Source: an uncultured Coriobacteriales bacterium
GTDB lineage: Bacteria > Actinomycetota > Coriobacteriia > Coriobacteriales > UMGS124
DNA: 6,276 nucleotides
NCBI GenBank assembly: GCA_934662525.1
Contig: CAKUKJ010000149.1
Coordinates: forward strand, 1-6,276
Direction of reading: 5' to 3'
Shown here piece by piece: positions 1-6,090 of the stretch. Within the stretch, counting starts at the first letter, position 1. The number at the start of each line of letters is the position of its first letter. Below the pieces are notes generated by a model that saw nothing but the letters and a program-made list of their open reading frames with translations, searched no databases and had not been told where the DNA came from. Both the position numbers and the translations under genes were made by a program.

Positions 1-741
1 CAGCCGCAGGCGATCGACCGTGTGACCGACTCCGACGGCAACGAGCTGCCCAAGCCGCAGCGCACGTGCACCCAGGTCATCGCGCCGAATGTGGCCGCTA
101 CCGCGGCGTACGCGCTGCAGGGCGTCATGAACGGCGGAACCGGCGCACGGGGCAACACGAACGACGGCACCCCGCTCATCGGCAAGACGGGCACGCACGA
201 GGAGCTGCAGACGTGGCTCGTCGAGTCGAGCACCCGCGTTGCGACCGCGACCTGGGCGGGCAACGTGCAGGGCGGTCGTTTTGCGGTGGACTATCCCACC
301 ATCGTGTGCGGCATCAGCCACTCCATCTGCCTCACCTACGGCCGCATCGCCGGTACTGAGGCGGCCATCTGCGACCCGAGCGTGACCGAGTACAAGAGCA
401 TCTACAAGGAGTGGAAGGAGTCGCAGGCTGCTGAGACCGACGCCGCCGCCGCAGAGGCTGCGGGTGCGGAGTACGCCGACGGTGAGTACACTGCGTCGGG
501 CAAGGGCATCGGCGGCGACGTGCCTGTCACGGTGACCGTCGAGGGCGGCAAGATCGCGTCCGTCGAAGTGGGGGAGAACTCCGAGACCCAGGGCATCGGG
601 AGCAAGGCCATCGAGCAGCTTCCCGACGAGATCGTGGCTGCCAACGGCACCGACGGCGTCGACGCCGTGTCTGGTGCGAGCGTGACCTCGAGTGCAATCT
701 TCACCGCCGTGGAGGACTGCCTGGCTCAGGCGGGGAAGTAG
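1..741 (+). CDS. Penicillin-binding protein (class A type), C-terminal part, fused to FMN_bind domain; 5' truncated
   Basis: The frame is open from base 1, so the start lies outside the window. The visible 246 residues begin late in a transpeptidase domain. A segment typical of PBP1A-like enzymes (QVIAPNVAATAAYALQGVMN, then GGTG) precedes the KTGT active-site box at 184-195. The catalytic Ser-x-x-Lys and Ser-x-Asn boxes would be upstream. Such enzymes cross-link peptidoglycan outside the membrane. After the transpeptidase come an Ala/Glu-rich linker (about 418-468) and an FMN_bind domain (about 472-735) with the family pattern DGEYTASGKG, VTVTVEGGKIASVEV and DAVSGASVTSS. The last contains Dxx(S/T)GA(S/T), the motif to which ApbE-type transferases attach FMN covalently; the acceptor would be the Ser codon at 679-681. 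Fusion of a PBP to a flavinylation domain is unusual. Both domain assignments are firm; the role of the flavin is unknown. Stop is TAG at 739-741. Confidence 0.88.
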   Translation, partial: QPQAIDRVTDSDGNELPKPQRTCTQVIAPNVAATAAYALQGVMNGGTGARGNTNDGTPLIGKTGTHEELQTWLVESSTRVATATWAGNVQGGRFAVDYPTIVCGISHSICLTYGRIAGTEAAICDPSVTEYKSIYKEWKESQAAETDAAAAEAAGAEYADGEYTASGKGIGGDVPVTVTVEGGKIASVEVGENSETQGIGSKAIEQLPDEIVAANGTDGVDAVSGASVTSSAIFTAVEDCLAQAGK

Positions 742-788
742 GCGGCGGCAAAAAACGAGCTTTGTCGATTGCTCTGCCAATTAGACGA

Positions 789-838
789 GGGTCGGGCGGC
801 TGGATCCGGGCATTATGTCCGGCTTGGTCGCCCGGCCC
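789..838 (+). terminator. Strong 22-bp hairpin after the PBP gene, possible terminator without U-tract
   Basis: Bases 789-803 pair with 824-838 in 15 consecutive pairs (G-C rich, several G-U). After a small 2x1 internal loop (804-805 against 823), bases 806-812 pair with 816-822 in 7 more pairs, closed by a UUA loop. It starts 48 nt after the PBP stop codon. The several G-U pairs form only in plus-strand RNA, which suggests the structure works in the PBP transcript. No T-run follows, so a classical intrinsic terminator is not shown. It could instead protect the mRNA 3' end, pause RNA polymerase, or belong to a leader of the next gene. Confidence 0.45.
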
Positions 839-839
839 A

Positions 840-930
840 TGTGCGTCTCTACTTCGTTCGGCGCTCATGCACAGTGGCGGGCCGTTTGTTTGGGGAATCT
901 CATGCCCGCATACGGGGACTTCTGAACGGC
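840..930 (+). other. Further inverted repeats in the PBP-ydcF intergenic region
   Basis: Two more stems follow the hairpin at 789-838. TGTGCGT at 840-846 pairs with ATGCACA at 867-873, with one G-U. GCCGTT at 881-886 pairs exactly with AACGGC at 925-930, and inside that loop CCCG at 905-908 pairs with CGGG at 913-916 across the 4-nt loop CATA. With the upstream hairpin, most of 789-930 can be drawn as a chain of stems. In GC-rich DNA short stems arise by chance, so a structured RNA is only a possibility. I see no credible gene in 742-988. Confidence 0.25.
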
Positions 931-950
931 AGCACATCGCATGGTACCAT
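922..950 (+). promoter_or_regulatory. Candidate extended -10 promoter for the DUF218 gene
   Basis: TGGTACCAT at 942-950 fits the extended -10 form TGnTAnnnT. Seventeen bases upstream, CTGAAC at 922-927 shares only TGA with the -35 consensus. Transcription would start near 957, giving a leader of about 30 nt before the ATG at 989. The -10 lies in the perfect 10-bp palindrome ATGGTACCAT (941-950), which could also be a protein-binding site. This is pattern matching only. Confidence 0.3.
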
Positions 951-988
951 CGCTCTTGTCCGATATGCGACGAGGAAGATGATGCGCA

Positions 989-1732
989 ATGACGAGGAAG
1001 AAGACGGTTTCTGCCGGGGTTGCCGGCGCACTTGCCGCCATGGCTGGCGTTTTACGCTTTGCTTTGCGCGGCTATGACGTCATCGCGCTCATCTTGGTTG
1101 CCGTTGCTGTGCTCGTGATGCTGTGGGCGTTTGTCGGAGGCACGGTGTTCAAAGTTGCCGCCGGGGTTGCGGCCATCCTTGCAATCGCGTTGGCGCTGAC
1201 GGAGGTGCCCATTGTCGCCAACTCGCATACGGATGCCGGCGATGACATCGACTACCTGGTGGTTCTCGGGGCGCGCGTCGATGAGGGCGGGAACCCGTCC
1301 TACTCCTTGCTCTGGCGCTTGGAAGCGTCGCTCTATTATCTCGACGCTCATCCCGAGACGAAAGCCGTGCTTTCCGGCGGGCGAGGAGCCGACGAGCCCA
1401 CAACCGAGGCGGCCTGCATGTTCGATTGGCTTGTGGCGCATGGCGTGCCGCAAAACCGGCTTATCATTGAGGACGAGAGCACGAACACTTACGAGAACCT
1501 GCGCAACTCATTTGAGCTTATCGGCGCAGGCCAGTTTTTCAATGTCTGTAACATCGCCGTCGTCTCAAGCTCCTACCACCTGTATCGCGCCAAGCTCATT
1601 GCCCGCAGCTTGGGCGTGGACGTCTCGGGTATCGCGAGCTATCCCGGCAACCCCGTCGTCGCGCTCAACTACTTCATTCGCGAGGCTCCGGCTGTATGGA
1701 AACAGTTGCTTGTGGGGGTGCCCACTAGCTGA
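989..1732 (+). CDS. Membrane-anchored DUF218 / YdcF-like (ElyC/SanA-type) protein
   Basis: This 247-residue protein has three hydrophobic segments in its first 75 residues (about 7-25, 30-50 and 53-75) and then a DUF218 domain (about 87-235). Family signatures are VVLGARV (91-97), LSGGRG with a Glu-containing TEAACMFDWL segment (128-148), GVPQNRLIIEDESTNTYENL (152-171) and SSSYHLYRAKLIARSLG (193-209), ending in YFIREAPAVWKQLL. Relatives include E. coli YdcF, SanA and ElyC; some of these affect envelope integrity or lipid-carrier and peptidoglycan metabolism, but the reaction is not settled, so no symbol is given. The ATG at 989 is supported by AGGAAG at 973-978, 10 nt upstream. The gene may be transcribed on its own from the candidate promoter at 922-950. 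It ends 3 nt before the stop of the convergent nth gene. The family call is confident; substrate and pathway are unknown. Confidence 0.9.
   Translation: MTRKKTVSAGVAGALAAMAGVLRFALRGYDVIALILVAVAVLVMLWAFVGGTVFKVAAGVAAILAIALALTEVPIVANSHTDAGDDIDYLVVLGARVDEGGNPSYSLLWRLEASLYYLDAHPETKAVLSGGRGADEPTTEAACMFDWLVAHGVPQNRLIIEDESTNTYENLRNSFELIGAGQFFNVCNIAVVSSSYHLYRAKLIARSLGVDVSGIASYPGNPVVALNYFIREAPAVWKQLLVGVPTS
1712..1725. terminator. Short hairpin between convergent genes, weak bidirectional terminator candidate
   Basis: GTGGG at 1712-1716 pairs exactly with CCCAC at 1721-1725 around the loop GGTG. The stem sits in the last codons of the DUF218 gene and about 10 nt beyond the nth stop on the other strand, where a shared terminator of two convergent genes would be expected. 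No T-run follows on either strand and the stem is only 5 bp, so support is modest. Confidence 0.22.
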
Positions 1733-1735
1733 TTA

Positions 1736-2563
1736 CTAGCCCTTCTTCGTGTCGCCCTTTGCGCTTGCTCGCAGGCAGGTGCCCCGTGATGGGCAGAGGT
1801 CGGCGAGGGGGCAGGGGAGCCCTGTGCCCACGGAGGCCCATGCATCGCGGCCGCTGGCGTCGGGGTAGGTGCCGATGGCCTCGAGGAAGGTCTTGACCTT
1901 GGAGGCTCCCTTTGTGGCGCTTGGGCCGTCAAGGCCGGCGAGCTCGAGTTCGGCCACGCAGGCGGGCTTCTTGGCGTCGCACACCTGCCTGCCGTACAGC
2001 ACCCATTGGTGGTTCACGGGCCCCCATAGGTCGTGTGGGATGAGTTTAAGCAGGTCTTGTTCGGCGTCGAGCGGCGCCTTGGCCGACGTGAGTCCCAGGC
2101 GCGTGGCGATGCGGAAGACGTGCGTGTCCACCGCGATGCCCTCCACGATGCCGAAGGCGTTGTTGAGCACGATGTTGGCCGTCTTGCGTCCCACACCGGG
2201 CAAGCGCGTGAGGTCTTCCATAGTGGAGGGAACGCGTCCGCCGAACTCGACGGTCACCATCTGGGCTGTCTCAACCACGTGCTTGGCCTTTGAGCGGAAG
2301 AAACCGAGCGGGTGCAGTACCTCCTCGACCTCGCCCAAGGGGGCACCTGCAAGCGCGGCCGCGTCAGGCCAGCGGCTGAAAAGCACGGGGGTGACCTTGT
2401 TCACGGATGCGTCTGTCGTTTGGGCGGAGAGCAGCACGGCAACGACCAGGGAGAACGGGTCATGGAAGTGCAGGGCGCACTCGGCGTCGGGGTACAGCTT
2501 CGCCATGCGCTCGCACACCTCAAGCGCCCGCTCGCGCTTCTTTGCCATTGACTCGCGCGCCAT
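1736..2563 (-). CDS. nth: Endonuclease III (DNA glycosylase/AP lyase) with a split iron-sulfur loop
   Basis: Endonuclease III removes oxidised pyrimidines from DNA and cleaves the resulting abasic site in base excision repair in the cytoplasm. The 275-residue protein carries LLSAQTTD (44-51), the helix-hairpin-helix LPGVGRKTA (121-129) with the catalytic Lys at 127, and VDTHVFR (145-151) with the catalytic Asp at 146. NHQWVLYGR (184-192) leads into the 4Fe-4S loop. That loop is odd: Cys195-x6-Cys202 and Cys251-x5-Cys257 match the family, but 48 residues separate Cys202 from Cys251 where E. coli has 2. A fifth Cys lies at 263. The insertion explains most of the excess over the roughly 211 residues of the E. 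coli enzyme. The ATG at 2563 has a purine-rich GGGGAGGGG ribosome site 4 nt upstream. It lies 18 nt after the lipoprotein stop, so the two are probably cotranscribed. Confidence 0.95.
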   Translation of the reverse strand: MARESMAKKRERALEVCERMAKLYPDAECALHFHDPFSLVVAVLLSAQTTDASVNKVTPVLFSRWPDAAALAGAPLGEVEEVLHPLGFFRSKAKHVVETAQMVTVEFGGRVPSTMEDLTRLPGVGRKTANIVLNNAFGIVEGIAVDTHVFRIATRLGLTSAKAPLDAEQDLLKLIPHDLWGPVNHQWVLYGRQVCDAKKPACVAELELAGLDGPSATKGASKVKTFLEAIGTYPDASGRDAWASVGTGLPCPLADLCPSRGTCLRASAKGDTKKG

Positions 2564-2581
2564 GCGACCCCTCCCCGGCCC

Positions 2582-4099
2582 TTACTCTGCGCTGCTTGTA
2601 TCCGACTCGCCCGCTCCGGTTTCGCTGGAGCCACCGCCTGAACCTGTGGTGGGTTCCTCGGTTGAGCCCGATCCGGAGGCGGAGCTGGAGCTGGAATTCC
2701 CGCTGCCGCCTGCCTCACCGGCACCCGTTTCGCCCTCGGTGCCTGAGCTGGGCGTTTCGCTGGGCGCATCGACGTCGCCGCCTTCTCCTTGCGAGGGGGT
2801 CGAGGGCTGTTCGGCTGAGCCGTTGCCATTGTCATCGGTCTGACCGCCGTTGCCGGCGTCGGTGGTTCCACCTGCCTGCGAGTCGTCCTCCGTCCAGCCC
2901 GAGTCTCCGCCCCCGTCTTCCCAGGTGTAATCACCCGGGTTGTATGTCACGCCGGGCTCGTCGAAGTCAAACGCCCACTCGGCACCGCCTGCGGCGTCCA
3001 CGGCCTCCTGCACGCCTTGGGCGGTCGTGTTCGCCTCGCCGACGCCGTCGCTTCCGTTCGTCGCCACATACACCGCGCGCGACACGTCGGCGATGACCGA
3101 GACGCCCGTCACGTTCTCGATGCCCTCGGTCATCACGACGAGCACGTAGGGCTTTGCGGCGAGCACGATGCCGCCGTCGTGCTCGGTTTGGAGAAGCTCG
3201 CCTGTCTTGTGGGCGACGCTCACGCCTGCGGGGATGGCGTCGGTGAGGCCCGCGTCGATGGTCTGCTGGAGGAGGAAGTCCATCGCCAGCTGGCTCATCT
3301 GCTCGTTCACGAGTTTCCCGCATGCGATGAGGTTGAGGATGGTCGCCGCGTCGTCCGTGGTCATGCGGTTGCGCATGCCGCCCTCGGCCGCCGCCGTGTC
3401 CATCATCTTGCGCGCCATGACAGTGCCGGTGAGCCCGAGCTTGGACGCCTCCTCGTTTACCGCGTCCATGCCGATGAGGTCGACGATGACGTTGGTCGCC
3501 GTGTTGTCGCTGTCGGCGATCATGCGCCGCGCGAGCTCCTGCACGGTATAAGCGCCCGGGCCGTCGTTCTGGATGGTGCCCGTGCCTGAGACGATGTCGT
3601 CGGAGGCCACCTTCACTTGCGCCGTGAGGTCTACCTCGCCTGTGGCCGCCTTGTCGAGCAAGGCTGCCAAAACGAGCAGCTTGATCATGGAGGCGGAGGC
3701 ATGCTGCGTCGTGCCGTTGACGCTGACGATGCCGTCGGTGTCGCCCACGGGAAGGTAGGTGACCGAGACGGCCTGGCCGTAGGGCGCGACAATCGCTTCA
3801 ATTTCCTGCTTGATTGCAGCGGCCTGTGCTTGCGACGCCGCCGCGGCACTTTGGTCTATCGCGGCCTGGCGGATGGACTGGGCCGCGGAGAAGTCATCGT
3901 CCGACGAGGCTTCTTGAGTGGAGGAGTCTGTTGCGGCCTGCTGCTCTTGTGAGGAGTCGGGATATGCAACCGTGCCATTCTGGTCGTCACAGCCGGCTAG
4001 GCCAAGGGTTGCGCACAGGATGAGCGTGAGAAGTATGACGCATCTTGTCGGAACGGATGGCGTCCTTGCCATGAATGGTTTTGTCGACCTTACTGACAT
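2582..4099 (-). CDS. Lipoprotein with class A beta-lactamase-like serine hydrolase domain and acidic C-terminal tail
   Basis: The 505-residue product has a lipoprotein signal peptide (about 1-36) with the lipobox LAGC and Cys37, so it should be exported and membrane-anchored. A Ser/Gln/Asp linker and an Ala/Gln-rich helix precede a class A beta-lactamase-fold domain (about 100-345). Its boxes are Ser137-x-x-Lys140 (SMIK), Ser197-Asp198-Asn199 and Lys298-Thr-Gly. The 60-residue spacing from the nucleophile to SDN equals that of class A enzymes. No ExxLN motif is present; Asp234 lies near the place of the deacylating Glu166. Function is therefore uncertain: a penicillin-binding or other serine hydrolase of the Beta-lactamase2 family is as likely as resistance. 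The last 164 residues contain no Lys, Arg or His and are mostly Gly, Ser, Thr, Glu and Asp. An ATG at 4120 is in frame, but only the ATG at 4099 has a good ribosome site. It heads a likely operon with nth. Confidence 0.85.
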   Translation of the reverse strand: MSVRSTKPFMARTPSVPTRCVILLTLILCATLGLAGCDDQNGTVAYPDSSQEQQAATDSSTQEASSDDDFSAAQSIRQAAIDQSAAAASQAQAAAIKQEIEAIVAPYGQAVSVTYLPVGDTDGIVSVNGTTQHASASMIKLLVLAALLDKAATGEVDLTAQVKVASDDIVSGTGTIQNDGPGAYTVQELARRMIADSDNTATNVIVDLIGMDAVNEEASKLGLTGTVMARKMMDTAAAEGGMRNRMTTDDAATILNLIACGKLVNEQMSQLAMDFLLQQTIDAGLTDAIPAGVSVAHKTGELLQTEHDGGIVLAAKPYVLVVMTEGIENVTGVSVIADVSRAVYVATNGSDGVGEANTTAQGVQEAVDAAGGAEWAFDFDEPGVTYNPGDYTWEDGGGDSGWTEDDSQAGGTTDAGNGGQTDDNGNGSAEQPSTPSQGEGGDVDAPSETPSSGTEGETGAGEAGGSGNSSSSSASGSGSTEEPTTGSGGGSSETGAGESDTSSAE

Positions 4100-4103
4100 A
4101 GAT

Positions 4104-4109
4104 TCTCCC
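4104..4109 (-). promoter_or_regulatory. Ribosome binding site that sets the lipoprotein start
   Basis: On the minus strand GGGAGA lies 4 nt before the ATG at 4099. The alternative in-frame ATG at 4120 has no purine-rich site upstream. The shorter start also gives a normal lipoprotein signal peptide: a basic N-terminus, a hydrophobic core, then LAGC. I therefore place the start at 4099. Confidence 0.6.
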
Positions 4110-4140
4110 GTTTGGTCCATTGGGATGGGTCAATTGCATC

Positions 4141-4164
4141 GTTGAAGAGCTTAAGGTTGAAGAG
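4141..4164 (-). repeat. 9-bp direct repeat upstream of the lipoprotein, possible operator
   Basis: CTCTTCAAC (minus-strand reading) occurs twice, at 4156-4164 and 4141-4149, separated by the 6-bp palindrome CTTAAG. The copies are exact and 15 bp apart, ending about 42 bp before the start codon at 4099. A very weak promoter could overlap them, with TTCAAC as -35 and TGCAAT as -10 at 17-bp spacing. Placement suits a regulator site for the lipoprotein-nth unit, but nothing identifies the regulator. I see no other supported element in the 231-nt gap 4100-4330. Confidence 0.3.
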
Positions 4165-4330
4165 TATGCCGTTCGGGCATGGCGATGACATGGAGAGGTA
4201 CGAAAAAATGGCGGAAGCCCCTCACTCGTTTTGCCCTGAGCGAATGTGTTCGAAAGAGGGTTAGGTTATTGTTGCGACTGTGTCGAACGGATCGTCGTCG
4301 GTCTTGCCTTTGTGCGACAGGGACGGCTCC

Positions 4331-5836
4331 TCACTGCACAGCGGTAGACATTGCCATCTGCGTAGAATCGGACTGCAATTTCTCATGGAATGATTCGAAA
4401 TCGTCGAGCAAGCCCATTCGGGAGTTAACGTGCGCCTTTTGATAGACGTTGTGAACATGGGCGCGCACAGTGGATTCCGCAACGTAGAGACGAGCGGCTA
4501 TATAGGATGTCGTGCGCCCTTCAACAAGATAGGACAGGACTTCGGTCTCTCGCGGAGACAGACCAATTGTTTCGGCATAGCGTTCGAGCGCTTTGGTACG
4601 TCCGAGGCGGTAGTCGGGTTCTTCCGCGGCGGCGCGCTCTTCAGCAAGCGCGTTCACCACACGTATGTCAGTGTCGCCGAAGAGCTGCGTGGCGGCGAGC
4701 AAAATCAGAAAAAGGGCGCCTGCAAACAGGGTGGTGTCCGGCAAAAAGCGGAGAACGAGGCCTGCTGCCCACCCTGCCACCATACCGAGCGAAATCGCAA
4801 GGCGTGCCCGTGCCATAAACTTGAAAAGCGAGGCATTTCCTGCTTGTACAATGTTGCAATAGTCATTGAGAGCGAGGACTTCAAACGTCACATAACCCAG
4901 TGCAGTGGGTGCAAATGCGACGGGGGAGCTTGCGCCCGATATATCGAGCAATAGGCCGATTCCGATAAGCGGCGCACAGGCCCGGTAGAGGGCATACGTG
5001 CCGCTTTCCCTTTTCCCCATGCGGCAAAGAAGGAGATAGACGATTGCCAGGACGACCATGCAGGTAGGCTCAACGACGGGCCCGAGGTCGTGAGGCATGC
5101 CATGCCCTCTATATGCTGCCGAGCAGTGTACGGCAAACACAAAGGCATACACGCTCAGGCAGATTGTTATGCGGGCAAGCGAGGTGGCAAGGGTTTTCGT
5201 TAATGACACGGCCTGGTGGGAAGATGGGTTAAGAGGGTCTGTGCCGCCTGGTGCATTATTGAGAAACTCACTGCCTGTTTGGCTGGCGTGGAGACGTGCG
5301 GAAAGCAGGAACGATATTGCGGATGCGGCAGGCAGCAGCACAGCCGCCGCCGCCATTGCGGGGCGTCCAAGAGCCATGGCAGCGAGAAACAGCACCGACC
5401 CCGCCGCATACGAGAGGACGAGCATGGCGAGCGCGTCGCCGAGCCTCATATACCCAAAGAAGCTCAGCCACAGCAGGAACATGCATGCATCGGCGAGGGC
5501 TGCAAGCAGGGCGGCGATGCTTGAAAGGGAGATGTTTCCTGGGAAGGCGAGAAGGATGGCGGCGGCTGAAATGCCGGCGACAAGGCTGCATCCCAAAATC
5601 GCGTAGACGCCCGTTTGGGTATTGAAGAGGCGTGAGGCAGCCAAGGCGAAGAGAAGCAGCGTCGAGCGAGCTGCAAGCTCAAATGCCTCAAAGGGAATGT
5701 CAAAAACGCAGACGACATTGCCGAACAAGGCTGAAGGGGAGACTCCCACCAAGAAAAGCCAGGCCCAGAAGAAGCCGAAGCCGAGATAGCGCAGCGGGAA
5801 GGGCCCTTGCGCGGTACCTGCATTCAATATGTCCAT
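4331..5836 (-). CDS. Multi-pass membrane regulator with C-terminal LuxR-type helix-turn-helix
   Basis: This is a 501-residue protein. Residues about 15-390 are very hydrophobic and hold roughly ten to twelve membrane segments, interrupted by a polar stretch near 182-212. A short charged linker (391-422) leads to a LuxR/GerE-type DNA-binding domain (423-480): GLSPRETEVLSYLVEG, then AARLYVAESTVRAHVHNVYQK with the usual recognition helix. The layout, with the sensor in the membrane and the DNA-binding domain in the cytoplasm, matches a regulator type abundant in Eggerthellaceae, often next to transport or anaerobic respiration genes. The signal is unknown, and no receiver or known ligand domain is visible. 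The ATG at 5836 has GAGGGG about 7 nt upstream. It is divergent from the partial gene at the right edge, which makes that gene its most natural target. It ends 231 nt before the lipoprotein gene, so cotranscription is unlikely. Confidence 0.9.
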   Translation of the reverse strand: MDILNAGTAQGPFPLRYLGFGFFWAWLFLVGVSPSALFGNVVCVFDIPFEAFELAARSTLLLFALAASRLFNTQTGVYAILGCSLVAGISAAAILLAFPGNISLSSIAALLAALADACMFLLWLSFFGYMRLGDALAMLVLSYAAGSVLFLAAMALGRPAMAAAAVLLPAASAISFLLSARLHASQTGSEFLNNAPGGTDPLNPSSHQAVSLTKTLATSLARITICLSVYAFVFAVHCSAAYRGHGMPHDLGPVVEPTCMVVLAIVYLLLCRMGKRESGTYALYRACAPLIGIGLLLDISGASSPVAFAPTALGYVTFEVLALNDYCNIVQAGNASLFKFMARARLAISLGMVAGWAAGLVLRFLPDTTLFAGALFLILLAATQLFGDTDIRVVNALAEERAAAEEPDYRLGRTKALERYAETIGLSPRETEVLSYLVEGRTTSYIAARLYVAESTVRAHVHNVYQKAHVNSRMGLLDDFESFHEKLQSDSTQMAMSTAVQ

Positions 5837-5882
5837 GCGCCGACCCCTCGCTCCGCACTATAAGACGAATGATTCCCCGTGG

Positions 5883-5888
5883 ATTATA
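5883..5888 (-). promoter_or_regulatory. Candidate -10 element for the LuxR-type regulator
   Basis: The minus strand reads a perfect TATAAT at 5888-5883, about 47 nt upstream of the start codon at 5836, inside an A+T-richer stretch of an otherwise GC-rich window. No good TTGACA-like hexamer lies 16-18 bp further upstream, so it would be a weak or activator-dependent promoter. A second, poorer box (TATAGT, 5862-5857) lies closer to the gene. Confidence 0.35.
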
Positions 5889-6090
5889 GCCTGGAGTATA
5901 GATTTGGGGATGATGGGCGGATGGTCTTCTTTGAAGATAGTGACGATTTTGTGGTCGTTATGCACATCTGAAGTTCCTTTCTTTGTTATTTGGCCAGCTA
6001 CCAGGTGCGCTTATGTCAATAAACGTTTGCGTGCATATGCGGTTCAAAGAGTTTCAACGTCTTGGCGAATGTTGTTCGGAGCCTGCTGAG

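Noticed and set aside
701..1077. Open frames across the PBP-DUF218 intergenic region on both strands
   Set aside because: They overlap real genes, lack ribosome sites and protein-like composition (many Arg, Cys, Ser), and are typical of GC-rich non-coding DNA.
2407..3096. Long plus-strand open frames opposite the lipoprotein and nth genes
   Set aside because: Arg/Pro/Ser-rich shadows of the minus-strand genes; the minus-strand products have clear family motifs.
4205..4225. Possible terminator for the LuxR-type gene: minus-strand GGC-TTCC-GCC followed by A and six T
   Set aside because: The T-run is notable, but the stem is only 3 bp, too weak for an intrinsic terminator.
4208..4264. Plus-strand 18-codon reading frame (ATG at 4208) with GGAGAGG at 4192-4198
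   Set aside because: The ribosome-site-like sequence is good, but the peptide is very short, matches nothing I recognise, and lies alone between two minus-strand genes with no visible promoter. Chance is the simpler reading.
5829..6089. Plus-strand 86-codon open frame in the divergent intergenic region
   Set aside because: It spans the A+T-rich promoter region, has no ribosome site or family resemblance, and lacks coding-like third-position bias.
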